From Providencia alcalifaciens DSM 30120 (GTDB lineage Bacteria > Pseudomonadota > Gammaproteobacteria > Enterobacterales > Enterobacteriaceae), in assembly GCF_000173415.1 (NCBI RefSeq), contig NZ_ABXW01000053.1, positions 1 through 64,000 on the forward strand: a stretch of DNA of 64,000 bases, written 5' to 3'. Position numbers and translations under genes: made by a program. Below, piece by piece: positions 49,104 to 58,287 of this stretch. Under the pieces are notes generated by a model. It made no database searches. It was not told the origin of the DNA and worked only from the letters and a program-made list of their open reading frames with translations. Within the stretch, counting starts at the first letter, position 1, and the number at the start of each line of letters is the position of its first letter.

Positions 49104-50997
49104 ACTTACCTTGCTTTAAATACTCGTCGTTTTCAAGCACCCAAAGAGGCTCAATATCGCTGTCTTTCTTAATCACCAAAGAAGGATCTGAACGCAAACA
49201 TGCGCCACCATAATGCCCGCCAACGGTGAAGGTACACACTTGAATATAACGGTCAGCAACTTTAGGCAAACACCACAGTTGTTGATAAACGTTCTCTTGA
49301 TAGGCAAATTGACCACACGTTTCATCAAGAACTTCATCTTGATGATCCACCAAGCCAATATTGTTACCACAACGCCCCGCTATCGGTTTCACGGCATAAC
49401 CGGTTTGACGTAACTCATCGTTAATTTCAAAGTCGGTATCCAATAAATATGGGTGATGCGGAAACAGTGACCATAAAATAGGCAAAATAGCTTTATTACC
49501 AGGGATCACGGTCCATAACGGTTCGAAAACACAAATTTCTGGGCGCAACAACACATCAATCAATCGAACATCATTATGGTGAGGGTGTCCTGTTCGGATA
49601 GGCAAACCCGAAAATTCAATATCGTTCTCACTTTCTTGGCGTAATTGTTCCAACGCAGTTTCCCATGCCCATGTTTTCCATACACATTGAAGTATTCGCC
49701 CATCACCATCCACAACTTGACCCGTTTCATTCCAGACTAATTCGTCTAAACCATGAATAATCTTGCATTCAAATCCTGCAGCAATGATCGATTGAGCCAT
49801 AAACAGTGCGTGATAGTCCTCTTCATTGTCTTTATCCTGCATGATATGAATAAAGGGTTTTGCTGTTGTATGCTTCCAAGTATCTGTGAGCAATTCTTGC
49901 AAGCGCTCACCGGGATTCCACCCTGTGCTTATCCCACTGATTTTTGACCATTTATCAATGATTAATCCAGTTTCTGTATGGCAAGATGCTGAGTCCGCAT
50001 TATACTCATACACTTTCAGTCCTCGCTGATCCATACAAAAATCAAGTCGCCCCGTTACCATGTCATGCCTTCTATTTTGCCATGACAAACGTAAACGAGG
50101 CCAAAGGATTTCAGGAATATTAAATAATTTCAAAAGATTATCATCTTTCAAAACTTTTTCAGTCGCATGTAAATACATCAAGTGAACTTCGTTTGTCGCT
50201 TGCATCAATTGGTTTTCAGCGGTACTTGAAATCGTGAAATACTCGTGCGGATCGGCACTAATCTTATGACCGTGATTCGCCTTAACATACGCTAATTCGA
50301 TAGGGTTAGATTCATCTAACCAATTCTGATTGAAATTAATTTGGCTATCTACTCTAGCAGCATGCAACTTCATTAATTGGGGATCAATCTCAGGCTCTTC
50401 ATAGGCATACAGGTCATTATCCGTCTGTACCATCCAACCGAGGATTGTGGTATCTGTGAATGTGTCAGATAACGTATAGATTCCGTCATCACACGTTAAC
50501 GGAAGTTCGCGAGTCCATTGTTGCCCCACAGGTAGTTTATGGTGTAAAACATTTTGCTCCACAACCCTCACTTTGTTGTCAAAAACCTGTGTAATAACAG
50601 CGACATGCCCAGTATTTTGAAATTCTCCACCTTCATCCCAAATCAACAAATTCCCCGCGGAAGGTTTCATGCGACTGCCATTTTGATAGGCGCGCAATGG
50701 CAAAATACCATCGTCTACCACATGGCGTAAAAAGCGTAATGCGAAAATTTCATACGCCATCCCGACATCAGTGAATACGACGCCATAGTTGAGGTAAAGA
50801 AAGCGGCGGGCAAACTCAACACATTGCCATTTATAGCCCATGTACTCATTATTGATATAGCTGCGAAAAGAGATATCTTCTTGCTTTTCGAGATCAGGAA
50901 TAGAGCTGTAATCTGATGAATAAATCGCAACACCACCAGGGGCATAGCCAAGTAAAGTACCAAACGGTTCATGTTCTTCTGTCTTGCTCAGAGTCAT
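49102..50997 (-). CDS. gsp: Bifunctional glutathionylspermidine synthetase/amidase
   Basis: Gsp joins glutathione to spermidine with ATP and also hydrolyses the product. The 631-residue protein (E. coli 619) has the N-terminal CHAP amidase domain with the nucleophile in YKWQCVEFARRF (Cys about 59) and GHVAVI containing the His, then the C-terminal ATP-grasp synthetase domain (from about 215) with RLSWQNRRHDMVTGRLDF and KPIAGRCGNN. Both halves look active. It is monocistronic, convergent with the porin. Confidence 0.94.
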   Translation of the reverse strand: MTLSKTEEHEPFGTLLGYAPGGVAIYSSDYSSIPDLEKQEDISFRSYINNEYMGYKWQCVEFARRFLYLNYGVVFTDVGMAYEIFALRFLRHVVDDGILPLRAYQNGSRMKPSAGNLLIWDEGGEFQNTGHVAVITQVFDNKVRVVEQNVLHHKLPVGQQWTRELPLTCDDGIYTLSDTFTDTTILGWMVQTDNDLYAYEEPEIDPQLMKLHAARVDSQINFNQNWLDESNPIELAYVKANHGHKISADPHEYFTISSTAENQLMQATNEVHLMYLHATEKVLKDDNLLKLFNIPEILWPRLRLSWQNRRHDMVTGRLDFCMDQRGLKVYEYNADSASCHTETGLIIDKWSKISGISTGWNPGERLQELLTDTWKHTTAKPFIHIMQDKDNEEDYHALFMAQSIIAAGFECKIIHGLDELVWNETGQVVDGDGRILQCVWKTWAWETALEQLRQESENDIEFSGLPIRTGHPHHNDVRLIDVLLRPEICVFEPLWTVIPGNKAILPILWSLFPHHPYLLDTDFEINDELRQTGYAVKPIAGRCGNNIGLVDHQDEVLDETCGQFAYQENVYQQLWCLPKVADRYIQVCTFTVGGHYGGACLRSDPSLVIKKDSDIEPLWVLENDEYLKQGK

Positions 50998-51094
50998 ATT
51001 ACAGCCCCACTGATATTATTTAAATTGCAATTATAAGAATGCTAATAATCAGTATACGCCTGTAATATTTAAAAAACTTGGCTTTTTTATGGCA

Positions 51095-51122
51095 TAAAAA
51101 AAAGCACTTACCAGTAAGTGCT
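51095..51122 (-). terminator. Rho-independent terminator of yjbD
   Basis: Perfect arms AGCACTTAC (51103-51111) and GTAAGTGCT (51114-51122) with a 2-base loop are followed on the minus strand by U8 (A-run 51095-51102). Confidence 0.85.
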
Positions 51123-51158
51123 CATCGAGTGAATATGGGATGGAATACTAAAATTTTG

Positions 51159-51422
51159 CTAGCGATGACCTCGAGTATGGTTATTCGATGACCAGTTGTA
51201 TGTCGCAGAACTTTCACTTACACGTTCTTTTTTCTTTTGGGTTCTTTTTGCTTTCACTTCTTTTTCAACTTCAGCTGATATTTCAGTAATGATCTGTTTT
51301 CTGACTTTGTTCTCTTCTGAATTGGTTAAATCACGCCCTACACTTTTACGCTCTTGAGCTAACCGTTGTCTCACCCGCATTTTTTGAGTTTCAGTCATTT
51401 CTTGCAGCGTTAGTATTTTCAT
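51159..51422 (-). CDS. yjbD: YjbD-like DUF3811 family protein
   Basis: The 87-residue, highly charged protein matches E. coli YjbD across its length: QEMTETQKMRVRQRLAQERKSVGRDLTNSEENKVRKQ, a lysine-rich helix, and a C-terminal YNWSSNNHTRGHR (YjbD has FSWSANTPTRGRR). Function is unknown. The family is small and basic, probably cytoplasmic. It is monocistronic with its own terminator, and its upstream region holds a short palindrome. Confidence 0.82.
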   Translation of the reverse strand: MKILTLQEMTETQKMRVRQRLAQERKSVGRDLTNSEENKVRKQIITEISAEVEKEVKAKRTQKKKERVSESSATYNWSSNNHTRGHR

Positions 51423-51441
51423 GTCATTACCCCTTCGAAAG

Positions 51442-51459
51442 TTGAAAGACGACTTTCAA
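51442..51459. promoter_or_regulatory. Palindrome in the yjbD-mnmH intergenic region
   Basis: Arms TTGAAAG and CTTTCAA with an ACGA centre lie 20 bases upstream of the yjbD start. It could be an operator; no regulator is known to me with this site. Confidence 0.3.
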
Positions 51460-51566
51460 TATAGCACTCCATTCTCTTTTCGTCCCAGATAAGGTGCCAT
51501 CCTGCCTATTTAGGAGTATAGTAGCCTTCATTGAAATCTGAATTGATATGAATCATTTTATTTATT

Positions 51567-52688
51567 ATGGAATTAGCGCTATCCACTCTTGAAATTCGCC
51601 AGATCCTCGCTTCTGACACCCCAATTATTGATGTTCGTGCTCCTATTGAGTTTCAACAAGGTGCCATGCCATCTGCACTCAATTTACCGTTAATGAATGA
51701 CGAGGAACGTGCTGCTGTAGGTACGTGCTATAAACAAAAAGGCTCAAAAAAAGCCGTCGAGTTAGGTCATCAATTAGTGTCTGGAGAAGTGCGAGAAAAT
51801 CGAATTAATGCTTGGAAAACAATGTGCCAACAACACCCTGAGGGCTATCTTTGTTGTGCTCGTGGTGGAATGCGTTCGCATATAGCCCAACAATGGCTAA
51901 AAGACGCCGGTATAGACTACCCACTCATCAATGGAGGGTATAAAAATTTGCGCCAAACCACCCTTGATGCCATTGATGAATTAGCACTGCGCCCAATACT
52001 ATTAATTGGTGGCTGTACGGGGAATGGAAAAACATTATTGGTCCAAAGCTTCGATAATGGAATTGATCTCGAAGGTATTGCTCATCATCGCGGCTCCTCT
52101 TTTGGTCGTACATTAGAAACCCAGTTTTCACAAGCCACGTTCGAGAACCATCTAGCGGTTTCTATGTTAAAAAAAGCCCCCAAGCATAACCGATGGATAG
52201 TAGAAGATGAAGGTCGTGCGATTGGTGTTAACAGCCTGCCTGATTCACTACGTCGAGCAATGGAAACCGCAACCATCGCTGTCGTTGAGGATCCTTTTGA
52301 GCGACGCCTTGAAAGGTTAAAAGAAGAATACTTTGACCGAATGACCCATGATTTTTGGGCTGCATTCGGTGAAGAACAAGGTTGGATTGCCTACAGTGAA
52401 TATTTACATCATGGATTGTATGCGATACGCAAACGTTTAGGCTCCCAACGAGCCATTGAGCTAACAAAATTACTCGATGGAGCTTTAATCGCTCAGCGCC
52501 AAACCGAAAAAACAGATGTCCATTTTTCGTGGCTAACCCCACTTCTCCATGAATATTATGACCCGATGTATCGTTATCAATTGAGTAAAAAATTGGATCG
52601 AGTGGTATTCAAAGGGACATATGACGAAGTCTCTGAATGGGTCAAACTGACCGCCAACGAGGAATGCCCCCCTCCATCATATAAATAA
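51567..52688 (+). CDS. mnmH: tRNA 2-selenouridine synthase MnmH (SelU)
   Basis: MnmH replaces sulfur by selenium in 2-thiouridine at tRNA position 34, through a geranylated intermediate. The 373-residue protein has the N-terminal rhodanese domain ([30 protein letters not shown], active [10 protein letters not shown]) and the P-loop domain ([13 protein letters not shown]). All motifs match E. coli. There is no clear Shine-Dalgarno before ATG 51567. Activity requires selenophosphate from SelD; no selD gene is in the window. Confidence 0.94.
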   Translation: MELALSTLEIRQILASDTPIIDVRAPIEFQQGAMPSALNLPLMNDEERAAVGTCYKQKGSKKAVELGHQLVSGEVRENRINAWKTMCQQHPEGYLCCARGGMRSHIAQQWLKDAGIDYPLINGGYKNLRQTTLDAIDELALRPILLIGGCTGNGKTLLVQSFDNGIDLEGIAHHRGSSFGRTLETQFSQATFENHLAVSMLKKAPKHNRWIVEDEGRAIGVNSLPDSLRRAMETATIAVVEDPFERRLERLKEEYFDRMTHDFWAAFGEEQGWIAYSEYLHHGLYAIRKRLGSQRAIELTKLLDGALIAQRQTEKTDVHFSWLTPLLHEYYDPMYRYQLSKKLDRVVFKGTYDEVSEWVKLTANEECPPPSYK

Positions 52689-52816
52689 CCTTCGCCATTT
52701 TTTTAGATATTGGTGATTTTCCATGCATAACATTGCTTTTTGCAAGTTACTTAATAACCGTTTGGTATGTTAGCTATGAATGTATCAACACATATAATTA
52801 ACTTTGGAAGAAAACA

Positions 52817-54025
52817 ATGTCTACTATTAGTACTCAATCAACTCAACATACACCTATACTTTCTAAGCAAGCACTTATTGAGAAACAAAAAACGCTCACC
52901 GACCAGATTATAAAAATCGAGCGTACACTGGATAACTATGAATCACGGTATAAAGTAAGCGAAAATAAGTTTTTGAATGAAAGACAAATTTATAAGAAAT
53001 TGAAAATTATATGCAATGACGTGGGCGGTAACAGTCTGATCCGTTTCAAAAACAACACGTTTCGAAAGCAACCAAGTAGCAATTTTCTTAAACAGTTCTT
53101 GTTTGGCAGCCGTTATAAATTAGAGCTGCAGGCTGCGGCTGGTAAAATAGAGCCTTCAAAGAGTAGCGTGACAGTCATTGAAGGCATGATGTATTACCAT
53201 CAAAAATCGGAAGAGAGTCTCAAACAATGTGATTCATTACTAAATGACATGAGCATTAAAGAAGATGCTCTCAATAAAGTTAGAGATGAACGGAAGCCAA
53301 TTACAAAACAATTAGAAGATATTAAATCACAAGAAGTCGAAGCCCAAAAAATTGCAGAACAACGCAAAAAAGATTGTAGAAATTTTGCATTGATTTACCA
53401 AAGTAATGCTGGCTGTAAGGCGATTAATGCGCAAGCGAGACATCTTTATGGTTCATCCACTCGAAGCGCAAGCTTAAAAGGTAGTGACATCATCGCAGAA
53501 TATGAGCGTGTTCATGGCGATAATATTTTTAGCAAAGGCAATAAACATTACAAATCTGACTTAAACTCTTATGCCAAGGGACTGACAACACTGGTCACAA
53601 CTGCTGCAAATAACTGGTATACCCCAACAAGTACAAATACGACAACGTATCGTGGGCAAGGAATGACGAGTCGAGGGATCCAGACATTAATAGAGCATTT
53701 TAATGCTGATAAAAATCACGATAATAAAACGGTTTATCAACCAGGGCAGTTTTTCTCCACCTCTTCAAGATTAGCTATCGCTGAAGACTTCGCTCAGCGT
53801 AGCCTTGATAAGGTAAAAGTCATGTTTACTGTCATGGGTAATAGTGGAGACGGGATTTATGTTTCTAATGGATTTGGCTTTAAGGATAATGAGAGTGAGA
53901 TGCTTTATTCTCCATTCGCAAATTTTACGGTGACCGATTTAACCCGAAATTCAGCGAAAAATATGTATCATGTTACATTAAAAGAAGTCCCATCACAGAA
54001 AGGGGCAAAATTACTTCCTTACTAA
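52817..54025 (+). CDS. Putative ADP-ribosyltransferase toxin/effector
   Basis: This 402-residue protein has the R-S-E signature of the ADPrib_exo_Tox type: Arg279 in TTTYRGQGM, the STS motif in FFSTSSRLAIAEDFA (314-316), and the catalytic E-x-E Glu359/Glu361 in NESEMLYSPF. Such spacing is seen in arginine-specific toxins and type III effectors (ExoS/SpvB/VIP2 type). Residues 20-200 are a coiled-coil-like helical region. The Ser/Thr-rich start MSTISTQSTQHTPILSK has no Sec signal and recalls type III secretion leaders, an inference only. AAGAAAAC precedes ATG 52817. No immunity or chaperone gene is obvious. Its target protein is unknown. Confidence 0.8.
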   Translation: MSTISTQSTQHTPILSKQALIEKQKTLTDQIIKIERTLDNYESRYKVSENKFLNERQIYKKLKIICNDVGGNSLIRFKNNTFRKQPSSNFLKQFLFGSRYKLELQAAAGKIEPSKSSVTVIEGMMYYHQKSEESLKQCDSLLNDMSIKEDALNKVRDERKPITKQLEDIKSQEVEAQKIAEQRKKDCRNFALIYQSNAGCKAINAQARHLYGSSTRSASLKGSDIIAEYERVHGDNIFSKGNKHYKSDLNSYAKGLTTLVTTAANNWYTPTSTNTTTYRGQGMTSRGIQTLIEHFNADKNHDNKTVYQPGQFFSTSSRLAIAEDFAQRSLDKVKVMFTVMGNSGDGIYVSNGFGFKDNESEMLYSPFANFTVTDLTRNSAKNMYHVTLKEVPSQKGAKLLPY

Positions 54026-54035
54026 GCCAAACCTC

Positions 54036-54087
54036 GGCTATATCATCGAAAAACATGACACCGTCACGGAATATTGATGATATAGCC
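54036..54087 (+). terminator. Large inverted repeat after the ADP-ribosyltransferase gene
   Basis: Twelve-base perfect arms (GGCTATATCATC 54036-54047, GATGATATAGCC 54076-54087) enclose a 28-base loop that itself can fold and holds a matS-like motif. No U-run follows, so termination is possible but unproven. Confidence 0.5.
54055..54067. other. matS-like site, one mismatch
   Basis: ATGACACCGTCAC agrees with GTGACRNYGTCAC at all positions but the first. It is on the other side of dif from the two exact sites. Confidence 0.55.
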
Positions 54088-54129
54088 AATTAACAAAACC
54101 CTATTCCTATGCTTGATCTTCCAATGAGT

Positions 54130-54777
54130 CTATTTTTTAAAGACAAGCTCAGTAACACCTTGGTAAATCAATTTAGAAGCTAATCCGCTTATAATCAATC
54201 CCACCCCTTTACCAATAACTTTATGAATACGGGAATAAGTACGTCTAACAGAGGATAATGAGAATGTCTGGCACAATATAATACGCCAAATAAGAGATGC
54301 CAAAACAATTCCAAACCAAATCAAAAGTTTAGCCCAAAGCGGTGTTGACGGTGAAATCGTCGTAGAGAAAATACTCATAAAAAATAAAACGGTTTGCGGG
54401 TTAGATAGATCAGCAATTAATCCTCTACGGAAATAAACCCCTGTCGGAAAAATTTCAGTTTTATTTTCAGTTGCAAGAGACAGTTGCGTTTTATTTCGAA
54501 AAACACTGATCGCGTAATACAGTAGGTATAAACCACCTAAAATCTTAATCAGAGAAAATAACGATTCAAATTGGGTCATTAAAGCCACCAGCCCAAATAA
54601 CCCTAATCCTGAATAAATCGCATCCCCTAAGACAACACCATAACCGCATATTAATCCGGCTTTCTTACCTGAACTTAACGTCGTTTGGACGACGGTGAAT
54701 AAGTTAGCTCCGGGATTAAAAAAAGTCAGAACAAATAAAAACAGCGTAATCACAATACTGTGCAGTGGATCCATCAT
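54130..54777 (-). CDS. LysE/RhtB family amino-acid exporter
   Basis: The 215-residue protein has about six hydrophobic helices and the LysE family motif NPGANLFTVVQTTLSSGKKAGLICGYGVVLGDAIYSGLGLFG, then DLSNPQTVLFFMSIF. Family members export amino acids or their analogues; the substrate here is unknown. ATG 54777 or 54774 (MM start) both lack a strong ribosome site. It is monocistronic. Confidence 0.87.
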   Translation of the reverse strand: MMDPLHSIVITLFLFVLTFFNPGANLFTVVQTTLSSGKKAGLICGYGVVLGDAIYSGLGLFGLVALMTQFESLFSLIKILGGLYLLYYAISVFRNKTQLSLATENKTEIFPTGVYFRRGLIADLSNPQTVLFFMSIFSTTISPSTPLWAKLLIWFGIVLASLIWRIILCQTFSLSSVRRTYSRIHKVIGKGVGLIISGLASKLIYQGVTELVFKK

Positions 54778-54895
54778 GGTGTCTCACATTTGAGGAGGAT
54801 TTTTTTATTATAGACACAGATAACTCACCGTAGTGCAATCTATGTCAGGTTATTGAAAATCCATCCTAAGCGAAAAATGTGCTCCCCAAAAACAA

Positions 54896-55357
54896 CTATG
54901 CCAACGATTTTCTGCGTTGCAGTAACCACTTATCCAATTCATTAGCAAATTGTTGACGATCTCGCTGATTTAAACTCGCGGGGCCTCCTGTTTGCACACC
55001 ACTTGCTCGCATCGTATCCATAAAATCTCGGATGGTTAAACGCTCACGAATGGTTGCCTCACTGTAACGTTCACCTCGTGGATTTAACGCAACAGCCCCT
55101 TTTTCCATCACTTCTGCTGCCAATGGGATATCCGCGGTAATAATTAAATCCCCCGCTTGCGCTCGTAAAACAATTTCATTATCCGCAACATCAAAGCCCG
55201 CAGGTACTTGTAACGTTTTTAAAAATGGTGAAGGCGGAACGGACAAGCGCTGATTGGCCACAAACGTAATTTGCACTTTCTCTCTATCTGCTGCTCGATA
55301 TAACACTTCTTTAATTACTTTCGGACAAGCATCCGCATCAACCCAAATTACCATCAT
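54896..55357 (-). CDS. yaiI: YaiI/YqxD family protein (DUF188)
   Basis: From ATG 55357 ([22 protein letters not shown]) the protein has about 153 residues, near the 152 of E. coli YaiI. It shows the PIN-like aspartates in VDADACP and [13 protein letters not shown] and the blocks [16 protein letters not shown] and [10 protein letters not shown] nuclease role is suggested by the fold but not proven. An upstream in-frame start (55432) adds 25 residues with no homology. Confidence 0.9.
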   Translation of the reverse strand: MMVIWVDADACPKVIKEVLYRAADREKVQITFVANQRLSVPPSPFLKTLQVPAGFDVADNEIVLRAQAGDLIITADIPLAAEVMEKGAVALNPRGERYSEATIRERLTIRDFMDTMRASGVQTGGPASLNQRDRQQFANELDKWLLQRRKSLA

Positions 55358-55472
55358 TAACTTATAACCTATGTATCTAAAAATTTGTTGCCACACATCT
55401 ATAGCAGTGATGAAAATTGAGAAGGAACTCACTGCTTAGCGTTAAAGCTGAGGATGATAGCATGAAAGCTGG

Positions 55473-55499
55473 AAAGTAAGCCCTAATCACAGGGCTTAC
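55473..55499 (-). terminator. Terminator hairpin of the threonine aldolase-like gene
   Basis: Perfect arms GTAAGCCCT and AGGGCTTAC (6-base loop) lie just past the stop codon; a short U-run (UUU) follows on the minus strand. Confidence 0.6.
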
Positions 55500-55509
55500 A
55501 CTAACTTAA

Positions 55510-56541
55510 TTAACGCAGTGATTTGAATACGCGAATAAACGCCTCAACATCTTGCTCGCTTGTTGACCACGAAGTACATAAACGCACACACGTTTTACCC
55601 GCTTCCGGTGCCGGCATACTACTTAATACATAGTGAGTGAGCAGTTTTTTCGCTAAATCGTCCGGTAATACGACAAACACTTGGTTCGATTCAACTGGCG
55701 CTAAGAATTCAAAACCTTGCTGAGTAAAGAATGCCGCTAAGTGCATTGCCATCTCATTTAAATGTTTACCCAATTTAAAATAAAGATCATCTTTAAGCAG
55801 GGCGTTAAATTGCGCTGCAAGTAACCAACCTTTAGCCTGTAACCCACCTTTTTGCTTGATGCTAAAGCGAAAATCAGATTTTAAGCTTGGGTTTAGAATC
55901 ACTAAAATTTCGCCAGTTAATGCGCCAATTTTAGTGCCGCCAATATAAAAAATATCGGTCAATTGAGCCAGATCCTCAATGGTGACATCACTTGCATGAG
56001 ACATTAATCCTGATGCCAAACGCGCGCCATCCATAAAGAGCCATAAACCCTGTTCATCACAAATCTGGCGCAGTGCAATCAGTTCATCTTTGCGATAAAC
56101 CGTTCCAATCTCTGTCGAGTTACTGATATATACCAATTTTGGCTGTACACAATGCTCATCAGTGTGGTGCGCTAATACTTGTTTAATCAATGCGGGTGTC
56201 AACTTACCGGACGCTGAAGGTACCGTGAATACCTTATGTCCTGTTGCTTCAATCGCACCCGTTTCATGTACGGCGATATGCCCCGAATCCACAGCAATAG
56301 CTGCCTGATGCGGTCTTAATACATGGGAGATAGCCGTTAAATTGGTGATCGTTCCACCATTAAAGAAATGAATATCTGCATCTGGACGACCAATACGCTG
56401 TTTTACTTGCTCAGCCACACTGGCGCATAACGTGTCGGTACCATACCCTTCAAAACGCTTACCCACTAAACTATTGAGTTCTTCCATCACTGCTGGGTGC
56501 GCTATTTCATTATAATCGTTAATAAAACTGTACATTGGCAA
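55510..56541 (-). CDS. Threonine aldolase family PLP-dependent enzyme
   Basis: The 343-residue protein is an aspartate aminotransferase-fold PLP enzyme of the beta-eliminating lyase/threonine aldolase family (retro-aldol cleavage of threonine to glycine and acetaldehyde). The PLP lysine is in FYIGGTKIGALTGE, with the family block LFMDGARLASGLMS before it. It is only distantly like E. coli LtaE, so the exact substrate (L-threonine, L-allo-threonine or another beta-hydroxy amino acid) is open. The start is 56541 or 56535. Confidence 0.85.
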   Translation of the reverse strand: MPMYSFINDYNEIAHPAVMEELNSLVGKRFEGYGTDTLCASVAEQVKQRIGRPDADIHFFNGGTITNLTAISHVLRPHQAAIAVDSGHIAVHETGAIEATGHKVFTVPSASGKLTPALIKQVLAHHTDEHCVQPKLVYISNSTEIGTVYRKDELIALRQICDEQGLWLFMDGARLASGLMSHASDVTIEDLAQLTDIFYIGGTKIGALTGEILVILNPSLKSDFRFSIKQKGGLQAKGWLLAAQFNALLKDDLYFKLGKHLNEMAMHLAAFFTQQGFEFLAPVESNQVFVVLPDDLAKKLLTHYVLSSMPAPEAGKTCVRLCTSWSTSEQDVEAFIRVFKSLR

Positions 56542-56637
56542 CCTACCGTTAACTCGTGTTGTGTTAAAAACAAGCCAACAGTTATATGCGTATATTATTC
56601 AATATTCAATGATATTTTATCGGGGATCGATATCGCA

Positions 56638-57279
56638 TTACTTTGCTGATTGTGAACGACGAAATGTGAGGTTAAATCGATACGCGCCGAATTGAGGATG
56701 AACCCCTGATTTAATGTGGCGTACACCATGGTAATTCAGTCGTGAACGTCCCCCCCAAACGAATACATCGCCATGTTCCAATTCAATGGATTTACGAGGA
56801 TGCTCTCTCGTTGAGCCGCCAAAATCAAATATCGCCGGTAACCCTAATGAAAAAGAGACAATGGGTTGAGAAAAATCGGCTTCATCTTTATCTTGATGCA
56901 ACGACATTTTCGCACCTACTCCATAACGATTTATTAAGCAGGCATCGGGGGCAAAACCAACGAAACCTGCTTTTTCAGCGGCATTTATCGATAATTGTTT
57001 AAATAATGCAGGCATTTGCGGCCATGCTTGTTGAGTGTTCGGGTCAATCGAAGAATAACGGTAACCATGATGATCAGCCACCCAGCCCCAATCTCCACAA
57101 TTGGTCATCGCGACTGACATGGCATAGCCACTGGGTGTTTCCATATGACGTAGAGGTGCTTGGGATATCACCGCCGATAATTCAGCGAGTATTTGTTCCC
57201 CTTGCCCAAGCAGAAAACCTTTAAGAAGGTAAGCATCTGAGGCAATGTCGATCGTATTGTCTTCATCTGGAAATAGCAT
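56638..57279 (-). CDS. alkB: DNA oxidative demethylase AlkB
   Basis: AlkB is an Fe(II)/2-oxoglutarate dioxygenase that removes methyl groups from 1-methyladenine and 3-methylcytosine. The 213-residue product carries the iron ligands in LHQDKDEADF (H-x-D) and LNYHGVRH (distal His), and the 2-oxoglutarate Arg in RFNLTFRRS. Start ATG 57279 (MLFPDEDNTID) is preferred over GTG 57288. It is a single gene here, not fused or coupled to ada. Confidence 0.93.
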   Translation of the reverse strand: MLFPDEDNTIDIASDAYLLKGFLLGQGEQILAELSAVISQAPLRHMETPSGYAMSVAMTNCGDWGWVADHHGYRYSSIDPNTQQAWPQMPALFKQLSINAAEKAGFVGFAPDACLINRYGVGAKMSLHQDKDEADFSQPIVSFSLGLPAIFDFGGSTREHPRKSIELEHGDVFVWGGRSRLNYHGVRHIKSGVHPQFGAYRFNLTFRRSQSAK

Positions 57280-57324
57280 AATCACCACGTATCAGAAATG
57301 AGCGCCTATTCGGCGCTTTTCTAT

Positions 57325-58203
57325 TTAAACCTCTTGCTGTCGCCTTTTCAAGGCTAATTTGCTCTCCACTCTTTGGCTCCCCCATACACTGAGTAAAATC
57401 ACTAACATTCCCAGTAACTGCAATGGACTCAACTGTTGATCAAGCCATAACCACCCCAGAATCACTGCGCTCATCGGACTTAAAAAGCCCAATGATGCCA
57501 CAGAACTCGGACCTAAAATGGCGAGTCCTCTGAACCATAATGCATACGTCAGTGCGCCACCAATCAGCGTTAAATAGCTCAACCCGACAATATTTAAGAC
57601 ACTCAACGATGGCAATGCAGGCTCAAGAAGCAATGCGAATGGCAGTAAAACTACCCCTCCGGCAGTTAATTGCCACGAGGTAAAAGTTAATGCCGAAACG
57701 GGTGGCTGCCAGTAACGACTTAATACCGTTCCCGCCGCCATCGAAAGTGCACCACCAAGTCCTGCAATAATTCCCGTAGCATCTAATGCGGCACTTGGCG
57801 TCAGTAATAAAATTGCTACCCCCAAAATACCACTCAACGCCGCAAAAATAGAAAGGCGAGATAATGGGCTATTTAATAACCATCGACTCAGAAACAAGAC
57901 AATCAACGGTTGTATCGCACCCACCGTTGCCGCTACGCCACCGGGTAAACGGTATGCGGAGATAAACAACAGCCACCAAAATAGCGAAAAATTTAAAATG
58001 CCAAGAATAAATACTCGTCCCCACCAAATCCCCTGAGGCAATTTGCGTAAAAATAGTAAAAGTAACAATCCTGCGGGTAAAGCACGGAGCATGGCTAATG
58101 TCAGAGGCATACCCGCAGGCAGCATTTCAGTGGTCACTAAGTAGGTACTTCCCCATACAATTGGCGCCAGCGCAGTTAAAAATAGAATCCAATATCTATT
58201 CAT
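57325..58203 (-). CDS. PecM-like EamA/DMT transporter
   Basis: The 292-residue protein has ten hydrophobic helices in two EamA repeats (WGSTYLVTTEMLPAGMPL; LTYALWFRGLAILGPSSVASLGFLSP). Similar PecM proteins pair with the MarR regulator PecS in Dickeya, where PecM exports the pigment indigoidine; here the substrate is unknown. It is divergent from the regulator gene at 58288 and shares its control region. Homology rather than experiment supports the role. Confidence 0.85.
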   Translation of the reverse strand: MNRYWILFLTALAPIVWGSTYLVTTEMLPAGMPLTLAMLRALPAGLLLLLFLRKLPQGIWWGRVFILGILNFSLFWWLLFISAYRLPGGVAATVGAIQPLIVLFLSRWLLNSPLSRLSIFAALSGILGVAILLLTPSAALDATGIIAGLGGALSMAAGTVLSRYWQPPVSALTFTSWQLTAGGVVLLPFALLLEPALPSLSVLNIVGLSYLTLIGGALTYALWFRGLAILGPSSVASLGFLSPMSAVILGWLWLDQQLSPLQLLGMLVILLSVWGSQRVESKLALKRRQQEV

Positions 58204-58220
58204 GTTTACACTCTAATTGA

Positions 58221-58281
58221 TTTATCTTGAGGTCAAGATAAATTCAAATTAGTTTGACGTCAAGATAGTTTATTGTATGAT
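58221..58281. promoter_or_regulatory. Shared palindromic control region of the pecM/pecS-like pair
   Basis: Site 1 has arms TTTATCTTGA (58221-58230) and TCAAGATAAA (58233-58242). Site 2 centres on the perfect palindrome TTGACGTCAA (58254-58263). On the plus strand TTGACG (58254-58259) with TATGAT (58276-58281) after 16 bases makes a promoter. On the minus strand the same palindrome gives TTGACG with TATCTT (58240-58235) after 17 bases. One bound dimer could block both divergent genes. Confidence 0.75.
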
Positions 58282-58287
58282 TTACCG

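Noticed and set aside
52764-52780. Ter-like sequence GGTATGTTAGCTATGAA upstream of the ADP-ribosyltransferase gene
   Set aside because: It shares only the first seven bases of the Ter core and lacks the invariant GTAAC.
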